Below, one piece after another: positions 49,413 through 59,101 of a DNA stretch of 64,000 bases. Position 1 is the stretch's first letter; each line of letters starts with the position of its first letter. A model generated the notes under the pieces. The model searched no databases and was not told the origin of the DNA. It saw nothing but the letters and a program-made list of their open reading frames with translations. A program made the position numbers and the translations under genes. Source of the stretch: Pectobacterium carotovorum (GTDB lineage Bacteria > Pseudomonadota > Gammaproteobacteria > Enterobacterales > Enterobacteriaceae); contig CP066552.1 in assembly GCA_016415585.1 (NCBI GenBank), positions 4,650,001-4,714,000 on the forward strand, read 5' to 3'.

Positions 49413-49438
49413 TCAGAAAACGACGCTTTCTTAGCGAA

Positions 49439-50326
49439 TTAGTGCTTCTTGGCAGAGAAAATAACGCGCGCCAGAATATTCAGCAGCAGCACACACAGCG
49501 TAATCAGCAGTACACCCGCCCAGGCCAGCTGTTGCCACTCCACAAACGGGCTCATGGCAAACTTAAATATGGTGACCGGCAGGTTAGCAATCGGATGCAT
49601 CATATCCGTGCTCCAGAACTGATTCGACAGCGACGTAAACAGCAGCGGCGCGGTTTCCCCGGCGATACGCGCAATGGCCAGCAATACCCCGGTGATGATG
49701 CCCGATACCGATGCCTTCAGCGTAATCGCAGAAATCATTTTCCATTTCGGCGTACCCAGCGCATAAGCCGCTTCACGCAGGCTATCCGGTACCAATTTAA
49801 GCATGTTCTCGGTGGTACGAATCACAATCGGCACCTGCAACAGCGCCAGCGCAATCACGCCCGCCCAGCCGGAGAAGTGCTGCATTCTTGCCACCACCAG
49901 CGTGTAGACAAACAGACCCACCACAATCGATGGTGCTGACAGCAGAATGTCGTTGATGAAACGAATCACTTCGGCGATCCAGGATTTACGACCGTATTCC
50001 GCCAGATAAATGCCCGCCATAATCCCCAGTGGCGTACCCAGCAGCGTCGCCCACAGGATCAACAATCCGCTCCCGACGATGGCATTCGCCAATCCACCAC
50101 CCGCCGTATTAGGCGGCGGCGTCATTTCGGTAAACAACGCCAGAGACATGCCATCCACGCCTCGGGTCACGGTCGAAAACAGAATCCAGACCAGCCAGAA
50201 CAGGCCAAACACCATCGTGGACATCGATAAGAACAGCGCAATGCGGTTTTTCTGGCGGCGCCAGGCCTGCATTTTACGCCGCGAACGCTCCAGAGCAGCA
50301 TCTTGCTCTATGCCTAATGCAGCCAT
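49439..50326 (-). CDS. pstA: Phosphate ABC transporter permease PstA
   Basis: Membrane permease of 295 residues with six segments and the EAA loop ([23 protein letters not shown]). Its ATG overlaps the pstC stop by one base. Followed by an 86-base gap before pstB. Confidence 0.96.
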   Translation of the reverse strand: MAALGIEQDAALERSRRKMQAWRRQKNRIALFLSMSTMVFGLFWLVWILFSTVTRGVDGMSLALFTEMTPPPNTAGGGLANAIVGSGLLILWATLLGTPLGIMAGIYLAEYGRKSWIAEVIRFINDILLSAPSIVVGLFVYTLVVARMQHFSGWAGVIALALLQVPIVIRTTENMLKLVPDSLREAAYALGTPKWKMISAITLKASVSGIITGVLLAIARIAGETAPLLFTSLSNQFWSTDMMHPIANLPVTIFKFAMSPFVEWQQLAWAGVLLITLCVLLLNILARVIFSAKKH

Positions 50327-51285
50327 TAGCGCGCCCCCTCATTTTTAGCCAAACGCATCACCATCAGCTTTGAACATGCCAGAACAATAAAGGTAATCAC
50401 AAACAGAATCAGCCCCAGCTCCATCAGCGCTGCCGTGTGCAAGCCGGATTCCGCTTCGGCGAATTCGTTCGCCAGTGCAGAGGTAATACTGTTGCCTGGC
50501 ATATACAGCGATGCGCTGTCGAGCTGGTAGGTGTTACCGATGATAAAGGTCACCGCCATGGTTTCCCCCAACGCGCGTCCCAGTCCCAACATCACCCCGC
50601 CGATTACGCCGTTTTTGGTGTAAGGCAGCACAATGCGCCAGATGACTTCCCACGTCGTACAGCCAATGCCGTAAGCGGACTCTTTCATCATCACCGGCGT
50701 TTGCTCAAACACGTCACGCATCACCGCCGCAATGTACGGGATAATCATGATGGCCAGAATGACGCCAGCCGCCAGAATACCGATCCCGAATGCCGGGCCG
50801 GAGAACAGCGAACCAACAATAGGAATACCGGACAGGACATTTCCTACCGGCTGTTGGAAGTATTTGGCAAACAGTGGAGCGAAAATGAACAGCCCCCACA
50901 TGCCGTAGACAATACTCGGTATGGCCGCCAGCAATTCAATCGCCACGCCAAGCGGACGCTTCAACCAGGCTGGTGCCAGTTCTGTCAGAAATAGCGCAAT
51001 CCCGAAGCTAATCGGAATCGCAATAATCAGTGCAATCAGTGAGGTAACGATGGTGCCGTAAATCGGAACCAGTGCACCAAACTGCTCTGCGGGCGCATCC
51101 CACTCTTTCGTCCACAAGAAGGCAAAACCGAACTTCTCGATGCTAGGCCAGGACGCCACAATCAGGGAAACAATGATGCCGCCCAAGAGCAGTAGCGTGA
51201 CCAGCGCCGCCAGTTTTACCAGCGTGCTGAAGAGGATATCGCCATATTTTCCCGGGGCTTTGATAGTTGGCTTGTACTCCGCCAT
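50326..51285 (-). CDS. pstC: Phosphate ABC transporter permease PstC
   Basis: Membrane permease of 319 residues, partner of PstA, with the EAA loop ([22 protein letters not shown]) and [15 protein letters not shown]. It is separated from pstS by 163 bases that contain a stem-loop. Confidence 0.96.
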   Translation of the reverse strand: MAEYKPTIKAPGKYGDILFSTLVKLAALVTLLLLGGIIVSLIVASWPSIEKFGFAFLWTKEWDAPAEQFGALVPIYGTIVTSLIALIIAIPISFGIALFLTELAPAWLKRPLGVAIELLAAIPSIVYGMWGLFIFAPLFAKYFQQPVGNVLSGIPIVGSLFSGPAFGIGILAAGVILAIMIIPYIAAVMRDVFEQTPVMMKESAYGIGCTTWEVIWRIVLPYTKNGVIGGVMLGLGRALGETMAVTFIIGNTYQLDSASLYMPGNSITSALANEFAEAESGLHTAALMELGLILFVITFIVLACSKLMVMRLAKNEGAR

Positions 51286-51332
51286 ACGTCTCTCTTCTCG
51301 TTTTAACTACATTTGATAAGCTATTGAAGGCA

Positions 51333-51353
51333 GAGAGGTTGCTATCACCTCTC
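51333..51353 (-). other. Stem-loop between pstS and pstC
   Basis: GAGAGGT/ACCTCTC arms with a seven-base loop lie 96 bases after the pstS stop. There is no U-run, so it probably stabilises or attenuates, giving more PstS than PstCAB. Confidence 0.65.
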
Positions 51354-51448
51354 CGCCCCGATACGACGTGTTATTCCACTACATCTTTCCCAGAACCTGA
51401 CAACCTCATCACGCTCTGGTTATCAACACGATGGTGTCGATACAATAA

Positions 51449-52489
51449 TTAGTACAGAGCTTTACCGCTGCTGTCTTTTACCTGGGTTTTCCAGGCAGCA
51501 CGGATTTGCTCAACCACTTCTTTTGGCAGTGTTGCGTAATCCAGCGCTTCAGCTTGCTCGCCGCCTTTCTTGAACGCCCAGTCGAAGAATTTCAACACTT
51601 CAGCGCCCTGCTCAGGTTTTTCCTGTTTGGTCTGAACCAGGATAAACGTGGTTGAGGTAATCGGCCATGCATCAGCGCCTTTCTGGTTCGTCAGATCCTG
51701 AGCGAAAGACTTGCTCCAGTCGATTTCTTTAGCCGCGTTGCTGAAGCTTGCGCCAGTCGGGCTAACCGCTTTGCCATCGGCAGAAATCAGTTTGGTGTAA
51801 GCCAGGTTGTTTTGCTTGGCATACGCGTATTCTACGTAACCGATAGAACCAGGCAGACGCTGTACGAACGCCGCGATACCATCGTTACCTTTACCGCCCA
51901 GACCGGTTGGCCAGTTCACAGTAGAACCTGCACCAATCTTCTCTTTCCACTCTGGGTTCACTTTTGCCAGGTAGCTGGTGAATACGAAAGACGTACCAGA
52001 ACCGTCAGCACGACGAACCACTGCGATGTCCTGATCCGGCAGCTTGGCATTCGGGTTCAGTTTGGTGATCGCCGGGTCGTTCCATTTTTTGATGTTGCCC
52101 AGGTAGATATCACCCAGCGTTTTACCATCCAGCGTTAAATCGCCAGATTTGATACCAGGAACGTTCACTGCCAGCACCACGCCACCGATAACGGTTGGGA
52201 ACTGGAATAAACCATCCTGTGCTAATTTGTCGTCAGCCAGAGGGGCGTCAGAAGCACCGAAATCGACTGTTTTAGCGATAATCTGTTTTACACCACCAGA
52301 AGAACCGATGCCTTGATAGTTAACTTTATTACCGGTTTCTTTTTGATAGGAGTCAGCCCATTTGGCATAAACAGGCGCAGGGAATGTCGCACCGGCACCG
52401 GTGAGGTTAGCAGCAGCTAAAGCAGAAAATGCCGTCAGAGAAAAGGTTGCCGCAACAACACTGGCAAGAGTGGTACGCATCAGTTTCAT
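51449..52489 (-). CDS. pstS: Periplasmic phosphate-binding protein PstS
   Basis: High-affinity phosphate-binding protein, 346 residues. Signal peptide ends [11 protein letters not shown]; the mature protein starts with [18 protein letters not shown]. Phosphate-loop stretches GSSGGVKQI and [11 protein letters not shown] are conserved. AGGAGGGATT precedes the ATG. First gene of pstSCAB-phoU under two Pho boxes. Confidence 0.97.
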   Translation of the reverse strand: MKLMRTTLASVVAATFSLTAFSALAAANLTGAGATFPAPVYAKWADSYQKETGNKVNYQGIGSSGGVKQIIAKTVDFGASDAPLADDKLAQDGLFQFPTVIGGVVLAVNVPGIKSGDLTLDGKTLGDIYLGNIKKWNDPAITKLNPNAKLPDQDIAVVRRADGSGTSFVFTSYLAKVNPEWKEKIGAGSTVNWPTGLGGKGNDGIAAFVQRLPGSIGYVEYAYAKQNNLAYTKLISADGKAVSPTGASFSNAAKEIDWSKSFAQDLTNQKGADAWPITSTTFILVQTKQEKPEQGAEVLKFFDWAFKKGGEQAEALDYATLPKEVVEQIRAAWKTQVKDSSGKALY

Positions 52490-52580
52490 AATCCCTCCTG
52501 TGGGATACTCAAACGTGTCGACGTAACGTCGTTATCAATCAGAGTTATCAAATCAGAGTGTAGTTCGCAGGAGGAAAAAT

Positions 52581-52631
52581 AGGACAGTTTGGTGACAGTA
52601 AAATGTACGCAATATGACAGTTTTATGACAG
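52581..52631 (-). promoter_or_regulatory. Two tandem Pho boxes upstream of pstS
   Basis: On the minus strand CTGTCATAAAACTGTCAT (52614-52631) is a near-perfect PhoB box, and CTGTCACCAAACTGTCCT (52581-52598) is a second one. They start 33 bases apart, three helical turns, on the same face. PhoB-P binding here would activate the operon when phosphate is low. Confidence 0.93.
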
Positions 52632-52652
52632 TGACGTAGGGTGCAGGAAAAT

Positions 52653-52817
52653 TCAGGCATCACCAGCCAGAACAGGCGTTCTGACTGGTGCAGGGGATCG
52701 GTCAGTGAGTCTAGTTATGGCTAAGTAATTTGCACGGCGTAGTCGTGGCAGTAACAGCCAATCTTGCCAGCAAAAGTTTGGCCACTCATCATGTTGCCAG
52801 ATCCAGTCTACGGTCAT
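52653..52817 (-). pseudogene. N-terminal remnant of a Fic-family (DUF4172-Fic) gene
   Basis: From the ATG at 52817 the frame reads MTVDWIWQHDEWPNF followed by CWQDWLLLPRLRRA, the typical start of DUF4172-type Fic proteins (WIWQ..DWP.F.W). Identity is lost after about 38 residues, and the Fic core with its HPFxxGNGR motif is absent. The frame itself closes at 52653. The gene was cut off by later rearrangement, but its upstream repeat array remains. Confidence 0.65.
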
Positions 52818-52866
52818 CGATAATCTCGTTGATTCTGTGTCGCGGGCAAGCAGTGCAATGCCAAAA

Positions 52867-52931
52867 ATGAGCCGAATTGACACCACATTCGGCTCACGAT
52901 ATGAACCGATAATAACCGCCATTCGGCTCAT
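52867..52931. repeat. Four-unit operator-like repeat array before the Fic remnant
   Basis: ATGAGCCGAAT (52867-52877), ATTCGGCTCAC (52887-52897), ATGAACCGATA (52901-52911) and ATTCGGCTCAT (52921-52931) alternate in direction. They form two inverted-repeat modules of 31 bases with a period of 34. They lie just upstream of the decayed Fic start, where an autoregulatory operator would be expected. Confidence 0.75.
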
Positions 52932-52970
52932 GACACAATCCGCATTATGGATGACAGGGAGTTGAACTGA

Positions 52971-53378
52971 TTACAAAGTGGTGTTGCCTATATAATCCTG
53001 TTCACTGACCTGTTCAAACCACTCAGCGGCTTGACCATTCACTGCTTCCTGTATGGCAATATGCGTCATAGCTGTATTGGCCGTAGCTCCATGCCAATGC
53101 TTTTCACCCGGCGATATCCACACAATATCACCCGAGCAAATTTCTCGAATGGAGCCACCTTCAACTTGAATCCATCCGATTCCTTTAGTCACAATCAGTG
53201 TTTGCCCAAGTGGATGACTGTGCCATGCCGTTCGAGCTCTAGGTTCGAATGTTACAGTCCCTATCGATACCGTAGCAGGCAGTGGAGCCTGAAATAAATC
53301 ATCAATGCGTACCTTGCCGACAAACCAAGCTCCGGGAGCTTGCAGCGAAGATTTCGTGCCATTAGCAATTATTTCCAT
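52971..53378 (-). CDS. Cupin-domain protein
   Basis: Small single-domain cupin, 135 residues, probably cytoplasmic. Both cupin motifs are visible: RTAWHSHPLGQTLIVTKGIGWIQVEGG and ISPGEKHWHGATANTAMTHIAI, with the metal-binding His residues in place. It resembles the cupins annotated as (R)-mandelonitrile lyase-like or carboxymuconolactone-linked, but the reaction is unknown. It follows the MFS gene by four bases and may share its transcript and that of the hydrolase. Confidence 0.82.
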   Translation of the reverse strand: MEIIANGTKSSLQAPGAWFVGKVRIDDLFQAPLPATVSIGTVTFEPRARTAWHSHPLGQTLIVTKGIGWIQVEGGSIREICSGDIVWISPGEKHWHGATANTAMTHIAIQEAVNGQAAEWFEQVSEQDYIGNTTL

Positions 53379-53382
53379 ACAT

Positions 53383-54579
53383 TTACCTCTCTATTGCTGA
53401 GTTTGCTTGCAGTCGTTTGCCACTGCCTACCATCAGTGTTGCTACCATCAGCAACGAGGCGCTGCCGAGCAAGGTGGCGCCTATGGTGTAGTGATCGAGC
53501 AGCCAGCCACCGATGCTGGCCCCCAGCATGATGGAGAGCTGAATTGCGGCAACGATGAGGCCGCCACCATTCTCGGGGGCATCGTGGATCCCCCGAGCTA
53601 TCCAGGCGGACCAGGCAACCGGAATGGCGGCATTGATAGCACCCCACAGGGTCAGCATCAGCGCGACGCCCCAGAAGGAGTGCTGGATGGCGAGCAGGCC
53701 AAGGGTGATGAGTGCAAGCATCAGGGGCAGCCATCGCAGCAGCCGGTATAGGTGACGATGCAGGGTGGCGCTGGCCACCGAGGTGCCCACGAATCCGGCC
53801 ATTCCTAGTGCCAGCAGCAGGGAGGAGAGTTCCGGCAGGCTGGTTTGGGTACGCGTCTCCAGAAACGGTCGGAAGTAGGTAAACGCACAGAAGGCGCCAG
53901 CAAAGGTGAGCATGACGCCGAGCATGGCCATCGCCACATTGGGTCGCTTGAGCAGCCCCAGAATCGGATCAGCACTGTGCTTGCTTCGTATCGAAGGCAG
54001 GCTGACGGCTATCCACAGTAGGTTCAGCACAACCAGTGGGGTAAGCAGCCAGAACACGCCCCGCCAGCCGATGATGCCACCCAGATAGCTGCCGAGCGGA
54101 GCTGCAAAGGCGGTCGCGACGGCGTTGCCGGTGTACATGAGACCGAGGGCCCTAGGCACCGAGTTGGGGGACACCAGCCTCATGATGGTGGCGGTGGCTA
54201 GTGCCCAGAATCCACCGACCACCACGCCCAGCAGGGCCCGGGCCAGCATCAGTAGCGCAAAGTTGGGGCTTAGCGCGATCAGGATGAGGGAGATCAGCAT
54301 CACCAGTGCCAATACCATCAGCACATGACGCCGCTCATGGTGGGCGCAGACCCGAGTGACCAGCAGGCTGGCGACGACGGCGAAGAGACCCGAGATGGAG
54401 ATGGCAAGGCCTGCCTGGCCATCGCTGGCACCGAGATCGCGGGCGATCGGGGTCAGTAGGCTGACCGGCATAAACTCGGCGGCAATCAGCAGAGCCACGC
54501 AGAGGGACATGGCCCCCACGGCCCCCCAATGTTCTTGTACTGCGGGGAGGGATTCGACAGTGGCATGATGAGTCTTCAT
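53383..54579 (-). CDS. MFS transporter (DHA1, YdhP/sugar-efflux type)
   Basis: Carrier of 398 residues with twelve segments. N-terminal AEFMPVSLLTPIARDLGASDGQAGLAISISG and the DHA1-type stretch NAVATAFAAPLGSYLGGIIGWRGVFWLL place it with YdhP/AraJ-like exporters. I use the ATG at 54579 (MKTHHATVESL) after AGGTCC. It sits between the cupin and the alpha/beta hydrolase in a cluster that looks foreign: its base use is visibly more GC-rich than that of the flanking qor-type genes. Confidence 0.85.
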   Translation of the reverse strand: MKTHHATVESLPAVQEHWGAVGAMSLCVALLIAAEFMPVSLLTPIARDLGASDGQAGLAISISGLFAVVASLLVTRVCAHHERRHVLMVLALVMLISLILIALSPNFALLMLARALLGVVVGGFWALATATIMRLVSPNSVPRALGLMYTGNAVATAFAAPLGSYLGGIIGWRGVFWLLTPLVVLNLLWIAVSLPSIRSKHSADPILGLLKRPNVAMAMLGVMLTFAGAFCAFTYFRPFLETRTQTSLPELSSLLLALGMAGFVGTSVASATLHRHLYRLLRWLPLMLALITLGLLAIQHSFWGVALMLTLWGAINAAIPVAWSAWIARGIHDAPENGGGLIVAAIQLSIMLGASIGGWLLDHYTIGATLLGSASLLMVATLMVGSGKRLQANSAIER

Positions 54580-54740
54580 TTTAGGACCTGATATTGAAGG
54601 GTGGAGGTGCGTCATTGGACGGCTTCAATGGTGCGTGTTTCACTGGTCATTGCCGATCAGCTTACGTGCAGCAGACACGTCATGTGATACCGCATCCGAT
54701 GGAAAATGCGCGGCGGGATGGCCCGCCGCGTGCTTGGTCT

Positions 54741-55877
54741 TTACTTCAGGTTGGTCTTGAAGAACTGCTCAAACTGAGCAAAGGGGATCTTGCCTGCCAC
54801 GTTATCGTAGAGATCAACATGGTTGGCGCCCGGTACCACGACCAGTTCTTTTTGCTGACTTCCCACGGCCTTGAAGGCATCTTCGGCAAAGTAGCGCGAG
54901 TGGGCGTTCTCGCCGGTGACGACAAGCGTAGGAATCTTGATCTCGCTGGCATAGCTCAACAGTGGCATATTCATAAACGACAGGGGCATGGTGGTGGTCC
55001 AGGCTCCATTGGAGTTCACCGAGCGGGAGTGGAACCCGCGTGGCAAACGGTAGTAATCGAAGAACTCCTTGAGTACCGGATGCGGATTGTCCGGCAGTGC
55101 CTCTGGCAGGGTCCGGCTGGCTGCCGTGACGTTACCCTTCTGGTCGACATAGAGATCGTGATTGCTATGGGCAAATGAGCCACTTTCTGCGTCTTGCCAA
55201 CGTTGTTCGTTCAGGTGTTTCAATATGGCGCGGCGATCGGCAGTGGTGTAACGATCCTTGCCATCGCCCACCCCATGCCCCATGGCTCGACTCATGTCAT
55301 ACATTACGCTGGTCGCCACAGCTTTGATGCGAGTATCCGCGGCTGCGGCATTGAGGGCCATACCACCCCAGCCGCAGATCCCCAGCAAACCGATCCGGGT
55401 ACGGTCCACTTCCTCTTGCAAGCCAAGGAAATCGACGGCTGCGCTGAAGTCTTCGGTGTTGATGTCGGGTGAGGCCACATCGCGTGGTTGACCGCCACTT
55501 TCGCCGGTGTAGGAGGGGTCAAATGCCAGAGTGACGAACCCGCGCTCGGCCAGGGTTTGGGCATAGAGACCGCTCGACTGCTCCTTCACCGCGCCAAAGG
55601 GGCCGCCCAGAGCTATGGCCGCTAGCTTGGCGTTTCCCCGGTTCTTCGGCAGATAGAGGTCAGCGACCAGGGTGATGCCATAACGGTTCTTGAAGCTCAC
55701 CTTGCGATGCTCGACTTTGTCGCTCTGGGCAAAAGTCTTGTCCCATTGGGTCACCATTGAGACGGGTTCAGTGGGATTGGCAGTCTGTGCATGACTCATT
55801 GTGGATACTCCGGTTAATGCTGCGCCCAGCAGCAGGGCAGACGCGATAGCTGTCAGCTTCTTGGGGAGGACATTCAT
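54741..55877 (-). CDS. Secreted alpha/beta hydrolase, dienelactone-hydrolase-like
   Basis: Exported hydrolase of 378 residues. Signal peptide (LTAIASALLLGAALTGVSTMSHAQ, cleavage after SHA), then the alpha/beta fold. The nucleophile elbow reads GICGWGG with Cys in place of the usual Ser, as in dienelactone hydrolases; the Asp (VVTGENAHSRYFAEDAF region) and the final His (VPGANHVDLYD) complete the triad. AAGGAG lies seven bases before the ATG at 55877. It is divergent from a LysR gene that likely controls it. Confidence 0.87.
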   Translation of the reverse strand: MNVLPKKLTAIASALLLGAALTGVSTMSHAQTANPTEPVSMVTQWDKTFAQSDKVEHRKVSFKNRYGITLVADLYLPKNRGNAKLAAIALGGPFGAVKEQSSGLYAQTLAERGFVTLAFDPSYTGESGGQPRDVASPDINTEDFSAAVDFLGLQEEVDRTRIGLLGICGWGGMALNAAAADTRIKAVATSVMYDMSRAMGHGVGDGKDRYTTADRRAILKHLNEQRWQDAESGSFAHSNHDLYVDQKGNVTAASRTLPEALPDNPHPVLKEFFDYYRLPRGFHSRSVNSNGAWTTTMPLSFMNMPLLSYASEIKIPTLVVTGENAHSRYFAEDAFKAVGSQQKELVVVPGANHVDLYDNVAGKIPFAQFEQFFKTNLK

Positions 55878-56080
55878 GGCAAAACTCCTTGAAATCGGGT
55901 TTCTGATCCGTGGTACTGGATTGATGGTGTTGTGAACCATGGGCTACATTCTAGTTAGAACCATTTATGATGATTAGATCGGTTTTTTTGATAACATTAA
56001 TGTGTATGTGTTCTTAATTCGGACGTCCAATAGGCGTTGAACAAGCCATGGCTGGCTGAAAAAAGTGTGGGTGGAACAAG

Positions 56081-56965
56081 ATGACAAGCCGCGAAAATTA
56101 CAACGATCTCCACGTTTTCATGCTGGTTGCCCGGGAAGGCAGCTTTACCCGGGCAGCAGCCAGATTGGGACTGGCTCAGTCCGGGATCAGTCGTACAATC
56201 CGAGATCTCGAGGTCAGGCTCAGGGTGCAATTGTTGGTGCGCACCACCCGCAGCCTGTCACTGACCCAGGCTGGCGAGCAGTTATACCGCACGGCAATGA
56301 GCGGCTTTCAATCCCTGGATGCGGGGCTTGCCACGCTCGCACATTTTCGCGATATCCCTTCAGGTACTGTGAGGATCAATGCCAGTCAGCACGCCATTGA
56401 AAAGGTGCTGCTGCCTAAGCTGGTCATCTTCAGGCAGCACTATCCTGATATCCGTCTGGAGCTCATCAGCGAAAGCCGCTTCGTGAATATCATCGATGAG
56501 CGCTTCGATGCCGGTGTGCGTCTGGGGGGCGAGGTGGACGAGGGGATGGTGGCCGTGCGCATCACCCCGGATATGGAGATGGTGATGGTGGGGACGCCGG
56601 ATCATTTTCTGCAATACGGCTTTCCGCAGACGCCAGCCGAGCTAGCGGTCCACCCCTGCATTGCCTACCAGTTTGCCGATGGCAGCCTATATCAGTGGGA
56701 GCTTTGGCTCGAGGGTAAGCCCATCAAGCATCGGCCAGAGGGGCAGTGGGTCTTTTCCGACAGCTATATGGAAGCAGCAGCTGCAAAAATGGGATTAGGG
56801 TTGGCCTATGTGCCGGAGGAGCTAGTTGCCACTGAGCTTGAACACGGAAAACTAATCAGGGTGTTGCAACAGTTTAGCCACCGCTTGGACGGTCTATATC
56901 TTTACTACCCTCATCGCAATGCGTCGCCAGCTTTGAGAGCGGTTATCGATACATTAAAGATATAG
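56081..56965 (+). CDS. LysR-family regulator divergent from the hydrolase
   Basis: A 294-residue LysR protein: HTH (FMLVAREGSFTRAAARLGLAQSGISRTIRDLEVRL) and an effector domain (SGTVRINASQHAIEKVLLPKLVIF). Subfamily resembles the DsdC/YafC-like solitary-phage type group with the TTRSLSLTQAGEQLY stretch. Placed head to head with the alpha/beta hydrolase-MFS-cupin genes, so it probably regulates them. Confidence 0.88.
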   Translation: MTSRENYNDLHVFMLVAREGSFTRAAARLGLAQSGISRTIRDLEVRLRVQLLVRTTRSLSLTQAGEQLYRTAMSGFQSLDAGLATLAHFRDIPSGTVRINASQHAIEKVLLPKLVIFRQHYPDIRLELISESRFVNIIDERFDAGVRLGGEVDEGMVAVRITPDMEMVMVGTPDHFLQYGFPQTPAELAVHPCIAYQFADGSLYQWELWLEGKPIKHRPEGQWVFSDSYMEAAAAKMGLGLAYVPEELVATELEHGKLIRVLQQFSHRLDGLYLYYPHRNASPALRAVIDTLKI

Positions 56966-57181
56966 ATTAGGTGATTTCAGTCTGCGTTAATTAAAAAGGG
57001 GCTTCCCAAATTAGTCGTAAGAATGCTTATCCAGCCCCAAGTGACCGTTATAATGTGGGTGGGCTGCCTGTCAGTGATGGTCGTGGTGAACTTAGTTGTT
57101 CATGACATTGGCATCAATCCAGAGGGGGAGCGAACCACGGCTCGCGCTCTTCTCCCTCACCGTCGGTTTATAGACGATTGT

Positions 57182-57580
57182 TCAAGAAGGAGACTTCAAC
57201 TCCGGTAAAGGAACGCTAATGTCGGCCAAGCTTGCCTCGTTATATTTTACATTCCCCACAATTATTTCATTCGGCACTGCGTCGCCCCAGGTTTTCATTG
57301 ACTCCAACACACCGCGTAAACCTTCTCCCAGCGGAGTGAGTTCGTAAACAACGCGCGGCGGTGTTTCTGCATAGGCAGTGCGAGTGACCAATCCGTGCGC
57401 CTCAAATCTTTTCAGCCGATGAGTCAGGGTATGCGCACTTATGCCTGGCAGGGCATCTCGTAGTTGCGTGAAACGCTGGGGGCCAAGGAGCAATTGCCGC
57501 ACAATTAAGGTCGCCCATGGTCCATCAAGAAGGACTAAAAACCGAGCGACTCCACAGCAGGGAACTTTATTTTCATTCAT
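57182..57580 (-). CDS. HxlR-family redox-type regulator
   Basis: Winged-helix regulator of 132 residues. Conserved N-terminal cysteines (KVPCCGVARFLVLLDGPWATLIVRQLL), recognition part (RFTQLRDALPGISAHTLTHRLKRFE) and wing (ETPPRVVYELTPLG). Divergent from an NmrA-type dehydrogenase, repeating the ytfH/qorB layout at 31 kb. A perfect nine-base inverted repeat lies between the two. Confidence 0.88.
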   Translation of the reverse strand: MNENKVPCCGVARFLVLLDGPWATLIVRQLLLGPQRFTQLRDALPGISAHTLTHRLKRFEAHGLVTRTAYAETPPRVVYELTPLGEGLRGVLESMKTWGDAVPNEIIVGNVKYNEASLADISVPLPELKSPS

Positions 57581-57593
57581 GGCAAAACATCTC

Positions 57594-57636
57594 TAATAGT
57601 GCATTTGACGTAACCTATCTTAGCACAGCACTATTA
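57594..57636. promoter_or_regulatory. Inverted repeat TAATAGTGC...GCACTATTA, probable HxlR operator
   Basis: Nine-base perfect arms at 57594-57602 and 57628-57636 with a 25-base spacer lie between the HxlR gene and the NmrA-type gene. Arm spacing of 34 bases is about three helical turns, which suits binding by two dimers or one dimer pair. Confidence 0.7.
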
Positions 57637-57667
57637 ATAGTCTGTTTATTTAACCATAGAGGTGTTT

Positions 57668-58510
57668 ATGACATACGTAGTTCACGGCGCAACTGGCGCA
57701 CAAGGATCCCCCCTGTTTAGAAAATTGGTGGCTGAAGGTAAAAATGTAACGGCTGCGATTAGGCATCCACAAAATCTTGAATCGGGTTCAGCCGTAGCGG
57801 TGGATCTCACGTCCGTTCAATCCTTGGTTGCGGCGTACTTGGGTGCGAAAGGCGTTTTTATCCATTTGCCATTAGGGCCTGAAAGCCTGCGCCTGCAATA
57901 TGCACAGAATATCGCAGAGGCAGTTGGGCTTGCCCGCCCAAAACGGGTGGTAATTTCTACTAGCGGATGGGTATTGGGTGATTCAGAGGATAAAAGTGCG
58001 CTAGCCGAATTGATCCGTGGAGTTGAAGCAACAGGCGTCTCTAGCGCGATAATTGCGCCACGTTTATATCTCGAAAATTTGCTGTTACCGATAGTGATTG
58101 AGGCAGTGAAAACTGAAGGCGTTCTCCCTTATCCACTACGAGCAGATTACCCAGTTTCCTGGTGTTCGCATCTGGATGTTGCTGATGTCGCAGCGGCACT
58201 TTTGATGAGCGATGCGATCACAGGCGTCGTTGAGATTGGTCAGTTACCGGCTGTTACTGGTGATGAACTTGCGAAATCATTCGCTAATCATTTGGGGCGA
58301 GAAGTCAGTTATACGAGTTTGACTCCGAAAGAATTTGGAGAGCGCTTGGCAGTATTGTTTGGTGCGGCGGTAGCGGCTGACGTTGTTGCAGGTTACGAAG
58401 CAAAAGCGCTAACCAAAGATTCTGCAATCAATGTAAAAATAAGTGCGCAGCAACTATTGAGTATTCATCCGCGCACAGTCGAACAGTGGTTAGTTGATAT
58501 TGGCGTGTAA
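57668..58510 (+). CDS. NmrA-family NAD(P)-binding protein
   Basis: Atypical short-chain dehydrogenase of 280 residues. Rossmann start TYVVHGATGAQGSPLFRKLV. FIHLPLGPESLRLQYAQNIAEA and LYLENLLLPIV follow. I use the ATG at 57668 with AGAGGTG upstream. Probably a quinone or enone reductase controlled by the divergent HxlR protein. Related in family, not closely in sequence, to QorB in this window. Confidence 0.87.
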   Translation: MTYVVHGATGAQGSPLFRKLVAEGKNVTAAIRHPQNLESGSAVAVDLTSVQSLVAAYLGAKGVFIHLPLGPESLRLQYAQNIAEAVGLARPKRVVISTSGWVLGDSEDKSALAELIRGVEATGVSSAIIAPRLYLENLLLPIVIEAVKTEGVLPYPLRADYPVSWCSHLDVADVAAALLMSDAITGVVEIGQLPAVTGDELAKSFANHLGREVSYTSLTPKEFGERLAVLFGAAVAADVVAGYEAKALTKDSAINVKISAQQLLSIHPRTVEQWLVDIGV

Positions 58511-58778
58511 AAAGTTATCGCCTTTCATCACTAACACATGAAGAAACTGCCCCCCAGTCTTGCGACGTAGTGGATGAAAATCAGGTCAGATTGGGAGAGT
58601 CAAAGCCTGTTGAGTTCGATGATTATTAAGATTTTCTAATTATTGAAAATTGAACAGGGGTAATAAATTTGTTATTTATCCGCAATAATCGTGGAACGAT
58701 AAGGGCTGCTGATTGAGGTCAATAGCCCTGTTTTATCGTGTTGATTGATCTGTTTTAAGCAAGAGTCCGTGGCTTTGA

Positions 58779-58967
58779 TTACAGAAGCAAGCCACCAGCC
58801 AGCGTTTACTTGACGCCGGAGCATTGGTAGCGGTGTTGCCAGAGTTCGTACCACCGCCACGACAAGTTTCTTTGTTGCTTCCGCACCGCAGGCATATTGC
58901 ACCACGGGTGGATGCTGTCATTAATTGGATTATTCAAGTCACCCAGACGATGATAAAGGTAAGCTGA
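58779..58967 (+). pseudogene. C-terminal remnant of a LysR-family regulator
   Basis: In-frame residues RLLDAGALVAVLPEFVPPP, then VSLLLPHRRHIAPRVDAVINW, ending at TGA 58965-58967. This is the typical end of a LysR effector domain (the ...YPHRRHLSPRVRAFVDWL signature). A stop (58776-58778) closes the frame upstream and no HTH part is present. Confidence 0.7.
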
Positions 58968-59101
58968 CCACTGTCAGTATGAGAAAGATTGAGCTGCCAG
59001 AACGCTTACCATTAATTGAACCCATCGCCCGAGCCAATAGTTATGTCAGACGCCATTACCCTCGATCAACGCCGAATTTTTATTGCCGCTGCCGAGACGG
59101 G

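Noticed and set aside
58672..58905. Minus-strand open frame of 77 codons
   Set aside because: It overlaps the LysR remnant on the other strand, which has the recognisable LysR ending; the minus frame shows nothing known.
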